From NCBI GenBank assembly GCA_004009845.1, contig RMBW01000001.1, positions 310,001 to 374,000 of the forward strand: a stretch of DNA of 64,000 bases. The letters run 5' to 3'. The stretch comes from Davidsoniella eucalypti. Taxonomy: Eukaryota > Ascomycota > Sordariomycetes > Microascales > Ceratocystidaceae. The notes beneath the pieces were generated by a model. The model was not told the DNA's origin, made no database searches, and saw nothing but the letters and a program-made list of their open reading frames with translations. Positions 10,483-22,820 of the stretch are shown here, one piece after another; position 1 is the first letter of the stretch, and each line of letters starts with the position of its first letter. The position numbers and the translations under genes are program-made.

Positions 10483-13371
10483 AATGCCTGGCGTGTGGAC
10501 TATAGAACGGCACACTACCGTAAGATAGGCAGCAAGGCGTATCCAAAGTATAACTTGTACTTGTTATGCTTTCTTCTGCCAAGGGGTGTTCGGTCAGCTG
10601 CATACAACTACAATATCAGTTGGCTGGGCCAGGTACAGGCAGGCTTGCTCGTTAAACCAGGCTTAAATCGCCAATGTAAGATTCCAGAGCCAGGGATTGT
10701 GTCGTTCGTTATACCGGTGTTATTAGTTCTTTCGAGGGGGCGAGCAGAACGAATTCTCATCTACCAAGAGAATACTATGGACTGGGCTGCCTTTCTGCTT
10801 CCAGAAACAATAAACTTCTTGGAAAAAGGCTCGCTCTCTTTGTCTTTCTTTCTTGCTTTACTTTGGCTGTCTTGATGCTACGGTATGATCAACGTCGGCT
10901 CTCACCAGCACGCTAGGACCAGGTCTCCCAGAGTGCTTTATTTGCTTGTTTCTATGGTGTTCAAGGTGAGAAAACAAGTAAACAAAACAACTGTATATGC
11001 ATGTGCATGTACACCAGACCAGACCGTGTGATGGCAAGAAGCTATGTAAGGCAAGAAAGCAAGAAAAGAAGAGTCTCTCCCTTGGGTGGAAGCAAAGCGA
11101 GTCCTCGGAAAGCACAGCGTGAAATATAGCGATCAACGAGACAATAAGGAGGCTGTAGCCGAGTAGATGTTGTTGTACTGCGAAACTGTAGCTGTGGATA
11201 TAAGATATGAAAGATCAAGGAAGGAAAGCACTGGGAGATCAGTCGATCGCAACAAAGATCGTGATCGCGGCCCGGTGCTCAATTTAGAGACAGAAAAGGC
11301 GACGAAGAAAGTTCTTTATCTAAATGCAAGAAAACAAAGAAGAAAAAGGAAAGAAAACAATTCTCACTGGAGCGCCATCTTCCTATCAAATCTCTAGATA
11401 TCGTGGCTGCCCACCATCCAGCTCAAGCCTCAGATCTCCTTCCTACTGCTCTCTCGACATGTACTCAAATCTCTTAGCCCATCTAGTTCATCAGCTCAGT
11501 CGCATAAATTACTCTTGATTCCTACGACAAGGCTGGCAAGGAAGAAAAATAGACATCGGCCTCTTCGCTATACAGAGGCACTCGGCTTGATTCTTCCCCC
11601 TTCAACCTCCAAAATCAAATCACCACAGAACAATAACAGAATTCTCCTTCCGCCATCCTGACGAGCTACATAGCTTCCTTCGGCCTTCTCATGCTTCCCT
11701 TTCCCCAACTATTTGGCGCCCAGCAGCTATCTGATATCATTCTGTATTATTGGACAGCTGAGGCGCCCCGGCTTTCTGCCCGGCTTCATTTCTGCTGTTT
11801 ATACACTAGGGCTAAACGATCTGCGCCTGGGTCCAATTATCATCAGTCCATTGATCCTAAGCAATCTTGTAGATGCTAGCCATGAGTCTTGCTCTCTTTC
11901 GTTCTCTCTTTATCGAGCCTTTATCCCAGAAGAACTGCCAGCCAAGCCCATGATAAACCCAAATAGGGGGAGACTTGACCTACGTGTAGAGCAGGAAATC
12001 CATCTCGCTCATCGGTGCCGTCAAATCACGCTTAGGTTGCCTCGTTCAATGAGCCCACCCAGGTGATCTATCACGATCCACGGCTCTGATTCCTCAAAGG
12101 CAGTCGATGACCTCGCTTGTAGCAGCAGCTTCAAGCTTTCATTGACTGAAAACCCATCAGATCGAATTATTACATATTGCACAAATTAAGATGCATTTCA
12201 TCCTTGTTCCCTTAATTAGGCTACTATACATAGACTTTTTTTTGTTTTGTTCCCCTTTTACAACGATGCAAGTTGCCTAATCGAGTAGGCGGTGGCAATA
12301 GTCTAAGTAATTCAGCTGCTGCCCCTTTTTTGTTCTATTCTTCCAACTTTGATCCAACTTTGCGTTCTGTTCCTGGACTTGGGTCCGCATATACATGCTC
12401 TAGACTCTTATGTATATAGTACGTAGCATCGTGAGTGTTCAGGACGCTGTTGCTATATGGCATTCGTGTACCTGATACTTTATGCCGTCTGTCTTTCACG
12501 TCAAAAGCCAACCTTAGTTCCGCCAAGCAGACGCTACCGAAGCCTCCCTTGGAGTATTTGTCGAATACATTTGCCTCATAATACCTTACAAAATAGTAGA
12601 TGCTTCTTTTTCCGACTGTCATGTCAGCTCGTCTAACCAACAGAAGCGAAATGTGTCATAAATATCCTTTTGGAGTCGTCAATCACAACTTGCTATGATA
12701 GCCACACTCTTTAAAGTGATAGAACGGGGAGTATAATGACAGCCCTATCTTCTTCTTAGTTGTTTGTCAATGACCCTTGACTTCGATTAGGTCCTAGTTT
12801 TAATTACATATTTGCATGTACTGTACCCGAAAGTCTAGATCTACATGTCTGTGCTTACACCTTACATTTTATTCAACTTGGCTGCTAGATTTTCAGTTAC
12901 TAGGGTATATAAACAACCCTAATATCAAACTATGTCAAATACACCGCGAACAAAGGAGAAACACATTATTCGACGACTAATTGTGTTTGAGTAGTAGATA
13001 ATCCAAGCTCGACATATTCAAATCATTTCTTTCATAACTCCAAGGCAAAATCTGGTTTTCCTTCAGTGTATACAGACGAGCGAAACATATCCCAACATCT
13101 AAAACGTTATTTGATGCACCAAGCCTGTATATTCTAATGCACTACATGGGGGCAATGAGGATGGGTAAGCCTTTGGCTCTTTCATGTAAGCTCAAAAAGC
13201 CTGTGCCAAAAGAGTCACGCACACTGGTTCTGTTTAGCATATATAAATATAGCAACAGTGGGTGATAGTATCTAAAAGCAATAACAAGTGAGTGTGTGTA
13301 CAACTATATTCTAGAAACATAAAGACTCTGCTGGAATTTCTTTTGTCGGACGCATATACGCTAAGTGTTTT

Positions 13372-13485
13372 GTAAGAAGCTTTAGTCCCGGATACTAGGA
13401 TCACAGAATCGCCCGGAGTCGAAAAGGAGCTCTTAGACAATCTCTACACTATAAATAAAAGCATCATCATCATCGTAAGAAGCTT
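13372..13485 (+). mobile_element. 5'-truncated non-LTR retrotransposon 3' end with target-site duplication
   Basis: The 92 bp at 13383-13474 end in CTATAAATAAAAG followed by (CAT)n. This is the same 3' end, in the opposite orientation, as the decayed element at 39105. Upstream similarity continues through CTCTTAGA-like sequence with small gaps. It is flanked by perfect 11-bp copies of GTAAGAAGCTT at 13372-13382 and 13475-13485, the expected target-site duplication of target-primed reverse transcription. The fragment contains only the 3' UTR and the extreme end of the ORF, so it is a dead-on-arrival copy. Orientation (+) is set by the (CAT)n tail. Confidence 0.8.
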
Positions 13486-14679
13486 CAACTATATATGTAG
13501 TGTGACAGATACAAATAACTAGTGTGAACTCCAGAGCCGTGATGCCATACGCTAAGCCTAAAAAAGAAACGTATATGGCGACCACAAAACGAAGAAAAGA
13601 ATCATGTTCATTCTATCCTGCCATCGACTATTCTAATTCCTGTAAAGCATATATGTAGTGTCTGTGTGAATGACCTCTTTGTTACTTTTTAAAATTTTGC
13701 ATATAAGGAGGTATGCATGTATCACCTAATAGTTGACTCCGTAGTTAAATGTGATACAAATGCTGTGTACACATACAACTATAGTAGTGGTACTTTGTAC
13801 ATATCATCATGGTCTACATGTACGGCCTGGACTACGGTGCCACGGGCTATATTGTAGCTATTTGTGCTAGATTTACATAGTGTCCTACATGAAATATACA
13901 TGCAAACAGATTATAGAAATCCAGGTTTCAGAAACACTCCTCCCCCAATAAAAGATGGAATAATTCTCATGATTCTTGAAGAGATATTTCATGCTTACAT
14001 TATATTTGCACGACGTATGAAATATTCCTACTTAAGCCCGTGTAACCTATCTCAGTATGCTCATACTATAATACCATGTTTAACCCAACATGAAGACTGG
14101 GCAGAGGATTTCGTATTTCCACTAGAATCGAAATATAAAACGTTGCAGTTTGTCGTGAGTAAAGAGATGTCATATATTGCAGACCTTGATTATGGTGCCG
14201 AGTAAAAGCCAAAGACCTTGGAACTCGGCCAGGATATGTCAAGTTTTTGGTCACAGGACAGTACGCACTCCGTCGTGCTATATCGACTATAGAGATGTAT
14301 GTAGAAACTCAAAGTCAATGACCATGCGTGTGCATATGTGCCTTGACGCTAGGAGGCAGATGCATATCTGTGCATGGTATATCTTATGTATGTACCTGCT
14401 GTTGTTTGTGTATTTTATATAGTTATATCTATTTCTATGGTGTCTGTTTTTTGATACGCAACCGACCTGCATATCGTATGTACAGACTCATACATGTGTA
14501 CATCAATCCATCCATCCATTCACTCGTATAGCTCCATGCATTTGGGCAAGCTGAAATGAACCGAAGTGTCTATTCACTCATAGCCCTAGAATCCACGCAG
14601 CTCTGAAGGCCTCACAGGTGGTTTTCATAAGATGAAAGCCAATGCACATATGTGATAAGTTGTTTGTTCAGAGTGTCTC

Positions 14680-14693
14680 AGAGAGAGAGAGAG
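14680..14693. repeat. AG dinucleotide microsatellite
   Basis: Seven AG units in a row inside the gene desert. Simple sequence only, with no attached gene. Confidence 0.8.
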
Positions 14694-17600
14694 TGAAGCT
14701 TCAGTAGACTGGCCAAGGTACATACGAGGTATTGTTGAAACATTAGTAAGAAAATGGACAAGGGGTCTTTACTCTATGTTTGCTACACAGATTTGAATCA
14801 AAAGTGACTTGCTTGCGGGAGTTGAGGAGGTTATGCGGTGTATAAAATATCACCGAGACACAAATAGCACAATATCTATCAGGTAAGACTTCGCAGACAT
14901 GATTATTGTAGAAAAACCTGACATATCAGAGCTATCGGAACAATATATACTATAGATGCCGTTGGAATCTTGCTTGCCAGTATGGTAACATGTAAATGAA
15001 GAGCTGTCCAGTCCTCAGTTCTCATACTGTCGATAGAATAAACTTGACAGGAATCACTCTTGTGATGCTATCGAAAAATAAAGGCAAGGGTTTGTCCAGT
15101 ACATCTACATCTGACACCTGAGGGGTATGCAACTGTTTTTTTTTCTTCTTTTTTTTCTTTTCTTTTCCATCATCTGTTTTTGAAGCGGATTGTCTTATCT
15201 TGCAGACCGCTACCTACCCAGACCCCGGTGATGCCCAAATGCAATGCGATACTTTGTTGTTCCGAACTGGGGGCATATATGCAGCTTAGAATAGTTCAAG
15301 CGCAGTAAGAATATCAACAGAACCAAGTATCAAAATGGGCTGCCATACCTTGAGCATAATTACTACTCATATGTACATGTCTGCAGAGGAACAGTACCTC
15401 TCGATTGTTTACGGAACTGTGGCATTTTGTGGTTCTCGGGTCTGCATATTCATATCATATGATATAAAGATATACAATATATACCAACAAATATATCTAA
15501 CCATATATATATTGGCTTGTTAAGCATCAGGACAGTGGGGTTAAAGATGGATAATTGTGATCACTAGAACAATTCGTATCTGATCTTATGAATATAAATT
15601 ACAGTTTTGGCATTTCCTCAAAGTGAACATCTATAGAGCTTCTTTCTTTTTTCTTTTTCTTTTCTTATCTTGTATAAAGACGGATGGATTATTGCTGACC
15701 GCCATCTCACAATCGACCGGACATTGGCAGCGACTGGGCCCGGGGACAATTCCTTGTTCACGTTAATCGACATTGAGATGGTTACATATAGAGCTAGATA
15801 ATTTATTTTGTGTTTCATTTATGGGGTGTCAAATGATGGGTTGCAGGAACACATCATGAAGGATGTCTGTAGATGTGTGGTCTCTATTCTAGATGTACTT
15901 CCCTGCGATGATCACCCTACCAATTCTTGTTTTCCGGGCTTCTTGGGAATCAAGAAAACATAAAAGGTGTATAACCATTATTTGATATATGTTGGTATCT
16001 TGTGTGAAAGAACCTTTTGATATCAGGGAGATCGGTAGGATCTAGAAAGCTGGCCCTTGATGCTTCGAGAGATGAAGGCTGCGTTGTCACTTCGACCTAC
16101 AATGTAAGTCTTTGAACGGATCCTCTACGTGGGAATATATGAGAATATGGATTTTCGGACATGTTTCTGTTGTAGTTCATCGACCGCCTAGGGATCTACA
16201 TATCTGTATATCAGAGACCGAAGTGTCTTGAAGCATTGTCTAAGACGGACTTGGCAGTCATAACTTTTAGAGTATCCGTACTTTTTATTTTTCATCAATG
16301 ACTCCGGTCTATGCTATGCCTATATCCCTACTGACCTTGATAGTCTTTGTTTTATTATAGTGTTGTTGACAACTCAAATACAAAAAAGAGGTATTTAGCT
16401 CCTGAGTTCCAGTGATGGAAAGAGGATTCGATCTATCCTTTCCAGAGCCCAATGTACCAATAAAAGCCACAAGGAGCTGCTGAATAACAAGACAACAATG
16501 CGTCTTGACGTTCCATGTGACCGTATCTCCTGCATGTATACAAATATGTATATATAGTTGTACATCAGCAGCTCCAGCCGGGGCTAAAGTATGCTTTTAC
16601 TATGCGGCTGGTATGTAGGAACCTTCAAAAGGTGTCAAGATGGAAGGAGAGCCAGCGTAGGAGGTGGAGCATTGGAGGCATATAACCCACTGGTATATGA
16701 TGAAGGTTTTCCCTTCCCATAAAAATGAGTGGGTTTTATTGATTCTAGATGGCCAAGAGACGATATAAAGCGTTGTTGAAGTGGATATCAGTCAATAGTC
16801 GGCATGTACTATTGCCTCGAACTCAAATATGCTATAGCTCTACAGTTATATGTGACTGTCGCCATGGAGATTTTCTACTAGAGTGATGGCAAGACAGGCG
16901 CGGGGTTGTCTGCCTTGACATATCACGTATCTATAGGAAATTTGCTACTAGGCACGATTTGAAGTTGTGAGCCGCCTCATCCTATTAAAGCATCTTCCAG
17001 GCAGACTCTGATGAAATGCAGTGCTATAGCTACTCTATATTACTACAAGCCCACTCCTGTCACCATGGCCAGTTGTTTATACTCTAAATAACATCTTGCT
17101 TCGTTGAAATGCAGATCTACACGCACGCCCACTTCCCCACTCCATCACAATGACCACGACGAGACAAGAAAAAGCAACAACACGATAGCGAGCAAACAAA
17201 ACAACAAACCTGCTGATGCCCCAGAATCGTGCAGTGCCACCACATCACCGTCAAAGGGGGAGGGAAAAGAGAGAATATACCGAAGCCTGTGAAGAAGGAA
17301 AAATTGAAAAAGAGCTAGCACAGCAAGCACACATATGGCTACGAATTCTCATGTGCCTAACTCTCAGCAAGTACCAGATAAGTAACTGCTTAGGCTCTGG
17401 ATCACCCGATGTACACCAAAGAACATAGAGAGCCCGTGATTATAGCCACGTTCATGTACATCCGTTATTGAGCTGTTGAGAAGCTATGACTTGTCAGTAG
17501 TTTAGGTCGTTGTCAAAGGCTGCGTCTGCCTGTTGCTGACTTGTTCTTTCTGGTTTTGTTTTCTTTCTTTTCTTCTTTTGTCCTTTGTTGTGCTTTCGTT

Positions 17601-18763
17601 AGCGTCTGGCCGCTGCTGCCTGACTGGAACAACGCAGAACAGAAACAACACATACATATAGGCACTCCAAAATAAAGCTGCACTTTCTTTGGCACCAACT
17701 TGCGCTTGACTGCTTGGAAACAGAGAGAAGGCGTCATTACCTCAGGCGTCCATACAGCACGGCACGGCAGAGTATATACGTACACCTACGTATACCTGCC
17801 GACTTGCGACTCGCCTTCGAGCAAAGCACTGCCATACTTAGTTGATGCCATCCCACGGTTTCTTTGTTAATAAGAGTGAGAAAATTGGGGTCTAGAACCA
17901 AGTCATACTCTTATCACTATGACACACCCCACACCCCTCTGCACCTTTGCCTTTTTTTCATCCCCTCCCAGGGCGTTTGTCTTCGGGATACGCTGCCTTT
18001 TGGTGACTGTTTCCATACCCATATTGCTTGGAAGGATATGCAAATAGCTCTAGTTTTGGCAGAGGCTATAGAATACAGTGTATCTGCCTGGCCGTACAGG
18101 AACTATAGTTCAGTATCTGGTGGTTCCGCTCGACATTTTGAATCTGATGATTGGACAGCTATCTCTGACCAAGGCGAGAAGGGGTACTCGATAGTATGGC
18201 TTCATTGGATGATAGGGCCTGTCGTGTTTGATTCGTAACTACTATGACGGGACAAACAAGGAGTCGTTAGCTTCACATACAGTCTTTTCTTACCAGTGAG
18301 AGATGAATCTAGCACGACTAGTGCAATTGCAGCTAGGAACATAGAGCCCAACCTCGTAACTGGACGTGGGATGCTATAACTGGACAGTTCCAAGACTACT
18401 GTCGTGATAGTAGTAGTATAAAAGTAATAAATTGGATATGATGAGATGGAGGAAGAAGGAAACAAAATGACCAAAACAAAAAGAAACTCGCTAGAGATCA
18501 CTAGAAATGACACCTAGCCCCATTTACCGATATTATACCCAAGATGTCGTCTGTTCCTGGGCCAAGTGGTCGGTTTAAACGGCAAGAAATCCACACCGGA
18601 GGGGGGAAGAGGGAGAACATCTGGTTAGTAGGCGTGTAGTTTAACAAAATGCCAACAGTGGTGACGAAAAAAAAAGAAGAAAGTAAAAGGATGAGTAGTA
18701 GGAGGGCCAGGAGAGAGACGTAGCAGTACAACTTGCTGAGACGCCGTCTTGATGATTAGGCTT

Positions 18764-18777
18764 TTCTTGATCAAGAA
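18764..18777. repeat. Perfect 14-bp palindrome
   Basis: TTCTTGATCAAGAA reads identically on both strands. It lies in non-coding sequence with no adjacent gene, so a role as a dimeric factor site is possible but unsupported. Confidence 0.5.
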
Positions 18778-21700
18778 GAATAAATGTTCTCACGCCCGCG
18801 CCCTAAAACAACTCAAGAGGAGGGAATCAAGCAAAAAAGGGTCTCGAGTGTGTCGGGGCTAGTGCGTTGTTCGTTGGGATTTGATTTGTTGGCGTCGAGG
18901 TTGATCCATCTGTAGGATGTCAAAAAGGGTACGGCGGTGATGGGGATTTTGGGGGTCGAAGCCGATAGCCAGATATATCTAGTGTTGCGGACAAAGACAA
19001 GTTTCTGCCGTATGTAGAATGTCACGATGGTATAGTCGCACATGCCCAAACCAAGAGTGTTCTGGTATCTTGATGGCATTCGGGTGTGCCGTGTTTCTTT
19101 GTGATGCTAGAAACTAGAGATGAAAGCAATATCCGTTGTTTCAAATCCGATGTAGAAAATCGAGAGGAAAACAAACCTTAATATAGGGACTTATCTTCAT
19201 CTTCTAGCCTTCATTTTTCTTCATAGAGGCATACCATCTAGGGTCGAGAAATATGATACGGATGGACTAGACTTCTTGGGGTATATCGTTCTTATCTTGA
19301 TCTGAAATAGGCCGAGTTCGTACTGCTATCAGTTATATATCAAGCCACTAGGCTGTGCCGTTTATAGTGGTAGATGACTCGGTAGGTGAAGTGTCTCTGA
19401 CAACACAAATGGAGGAAGGTGATGAATTCGAGATATTAAAGATCTCGATAGCTAAGACGTACTAGGCATTTTGATGTGTTGTATAAATTACGTTCATAGT
19501 TTATGATGGTGAGCTGTAGGGTTAGCAGGAGTATATATGTAAGTAGTTACAATTCCATTGTGTTTTCTTACAAAGTATAGGAACATCCTTGTATTACTGA
19601 TGAGTGGTGTTAAATAATGAGATTCAGCTCACCGCTTCTGGTGATAGAAGGCACACGCTGTTATCATTTCTCGCTTGAATCTGCTAGTCCTGAAAACGGG
19701 AGTTTCTCTTATGTTAGTGTTAGTAGTGATTGTTCTTTGTCGAATCTGATTAAGGTTCATGAGCCTAAAAATCTACGCTCTTTATGCCAGCACGCCAAAG
19801 AACAAACAAAGCAACGCCACAACAGCACAAACGAACCTGATTATAGCCTGAAATTATTTTCGAGACAACGACTTATTTCTTTCCTCTATTTTGTCGTTTT
19901 CCTACTCATTTTTTACTAGCTACTGTTTCTGCAGTCCATCCTTCCTTACTGAGGATTCATAGCTTTCTTTTTTCTTTTTTTCTTACTCTCCCCTGGAAAC
20001 CCCATTTTCACTATTGTTCTCCATCACAGCTTGAGCACATAATTTATCTAATTAATATAGCTATAACTATTCGCTTAGGACTACTTTTTGTAGGGTGGAA
20101 AAAAAGACTGGCCGGAAAAATTTGCCAGATGTTGATGTTGTCAACAGGAGCCTTACAAACTATACGCCCAACAACGTTTTTAATAGAGTCCATTTTTCTA
20201 CAAGGAATATTCATAAGGCATAACAGAGGAAGACATAGGGCTTGAATATATATGAAGGGTTCCCCAGGGATCATAGCAAGGCCATAGCTCCGAGAAAATC
20301 AATCACGATATAACGATGTCGACTACTAGGTAGCCAAAACACAGCGAGCCTTGACACAAAGGTGTGTCAATTTTTGATACGTTGCCCCGAAAATTATTCT
20401 AGCCTAATATCACGAGCTCCAGGAGAGAGTTGAAACTAGACCGCCTTGAAATGTGGCACCATCAACACCAACGAGTTGTGAAAATTTTACCATCTGACGG
20501 CCAACTCAACTTGGGTATACTTTGAAGAAACGATTTGAAGTTGCACTTGCCGCTATTGTGCGGGCTGTTGTTTAATGTTGTCTTCTATGTTTTTCTACTA
20601 AACGGCAATCCTGGTTAAATAGTGGACGGAGAGTTATACATAGAATTTATCAGTACACCGCTATTTGACTTGACAATAATATATAATAATATCTATTTAC
20701 GGATTTAAGACTAGAGAAGGGAAAACCAAGAAAATATATAGGACAAAGTAACAACAGTAATCGCCATCTTTCTCGCAAGAGGATCCAAAGATCTTTGGAA
20801 TTAAGGTTCATCTGAAGTTTCATCTTTCTAGACCACCTAGTTATGTAGTGACATGGCAAAGGTATAAAGGCATATGGGTTTGGCTTTAAAGAGAGGAAGT
20901 ATATATCTGCAGTACTTGTTGTATACAAGACAGAAACCCTCTCTTTTATGAAAGCTTTGATAGCGAGAGAAGGGAATTTTGCTCCCTTGTGAGTTCTGAG
21001 GTCGTATGAAAGTTATCATGACTCGAAAGATTATCGAGTTCATCATACTGAGGCTTCCCCTACTGCTATATATATGTATGTATGTACATAACTGTATATG
21101 CCATTTTTTGGTTTGAATCTTATACATATGTTCTAGCAGATGATGTCATGCCACTGAAATGTTTATTAGTATATAATAATTCCATTTAATTGATTTGCAG
21201 TTATTGATGCCCGAATAAAACTTATTGTAGAATGATGTAGTTAAGAGCCGGATAGGGTGTGTATTTAGCTTACCACTTTGGTGCTCAAATATAAAATATG
21301 AATAAAAGATGTATGACTATTTGTAGGCGTATGCTTTATTGTTTTTTTCTATTTTCTTTTTTCTTTTAACTTTTGGCCGCAAAATAATATTATATATTAT
21401 ATTACAACTGATATCACTAGGAGACTGTATTTACTTTACCTGTAATAGTAGTAGAATTGCTCTTTCTTTACTTTTTCGTTCATCTTTTGCTTTCTTCCTG
21501 CATTGGAACTTGTTATCTGCCGATAGACTACGCTGGCACATTTTGCTATTAGGCAGGTTCTGTTTAGCCCAACGACATCTCTAACTTTCAAATATAATAA
21601 CCAAAGCATTTCAGCGTGCTTGGCAGCTTTCTGTATTTCCATATTATATTTTGCCACTTACTACGAAGCCAACATTCACACACTTCCTGGAAGCTTTTGA

Positions 21701-22820
21701 TTCTTTTTTCTTATTTTTTATATAAAACAATCCTGCCATTTATCCATCGTTCTATTGGCTATTATAGCTCTGTTACTCGAAATCATACCTTCAACTGTTC
21801 CCCAATCGAAATCCGATTTTGACTGAGCTACTATCGTCTCGCCACTCCATATGTGACGGTATCTTCGTTACTTATTAGAACACCCGGAACTCATACTTAG
21901 CGAAATTTGCAGCCTGTCTTTTGTCTACTAGAAGGCCTAACGCCTTGCGTGATATAGAACTCTTCTTTACGGCAAAGCTTCACCTACAACGACATATCAG
22001 TCCAGGCCCGGCTTTGGTATCTCCGAAGACTGGCCGTCTGGAGCCTTTAATTGGCTATCTGCCAGGCTTCATGCTCATCTCGGGTGTCCCTACAATATAA
22101 AACCCATAGACGAAACCTGAGTGCCAATTCACCCACATATCTGTGCTCATTAACGCCCTTGACCACCAAATTCGCCAGCCAGCCAACCATCACGTACTAC
22201 CTCTTCCATAGCTACCGTACCTGATATAGTCGTTGCCCTTGGAGTGCCTTGTGTGCCTTACATGTACTCAGCAGAGCTTCTGTACATAGTAATCATAGCT
22301 AACATATAGCTGCCTGGATCCACCAAGATCAGACTGATATCATTCTTGCGGTTGTTATTGTTTGTTGCCACTAAAGAGTACACACATACGTGAAAGAGGA
22401 AAGGACAAAAATAACACAAACAGAACAAGAAGCGTCTTTGCTGACCATTTTGTACTGCCCTATCCTTCGAGTTGATGTTACAGTCTTGTTACTGTACCGA
22501 TCATTCTAGAGGCACCGTTCGTCTGGTGGTCCTCTGTGTCTTCTCTACTTACTGTCTTGGATCTGCCCATTCCCTATCCTCTGTCCTTTTTCCTGTTTCC
22601 ATTTTGATTCAAGCCTATTGCTCTACCTCCATCTTTTCTTGCCACTCGATCTTCAGCCCATACATCCACCGACTAGTTAGCGCCGTGGCCATCGAATTAT
22701 ACATACGCTTCCTCTTTAGTTGCTATCACTACAATAGACCGGCAGTTTTCAAACGATCAAGTCAATACCCTCGCTAGAAACTCAACTTGCTTAGTTAGCC
22801 TTCGGCTACTCGACCTCGCT

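Larger units (their letters stand above)
10483..22820. other. 12.3-kb gene desert
   Basis: This is the divergent interval between the Sec7 GEF and the zinc-finger gene. All open frames here are short (134 codons or fewer), lack family motifs and sit in AT-rich or pyrimidine-rich sequence, so I call no protein gene. The first 1-1.5 kb is GEF promoter and leader. The last 1 kb (about 21.8-22.8 kb) is CT-rich and is probably the leader or promoter of the zinc-finger gene. Recognisable elements are a TSD-flanked retrotransposon 3' fragment (13372-13485), an AG microsatellite (14680-14693), T-rich tracts near 15140, 15650 and 19970, and a 14-bp palindrome at 18764-18777. Non-coding RNA genes cannot be excluded. 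Confidence 0.55.

Noticed and set aside
12335..12640. Minus-strand 101-codon frame containing a kinase-like glycine loop (SKGGFGSVCLAE)
   Set aside because: No other kinase motif (VAIK, HRD, DFG) is found in the frame or nearby frames, and codon composition is that of the AT-rich surroundings. A chance match is more likely.
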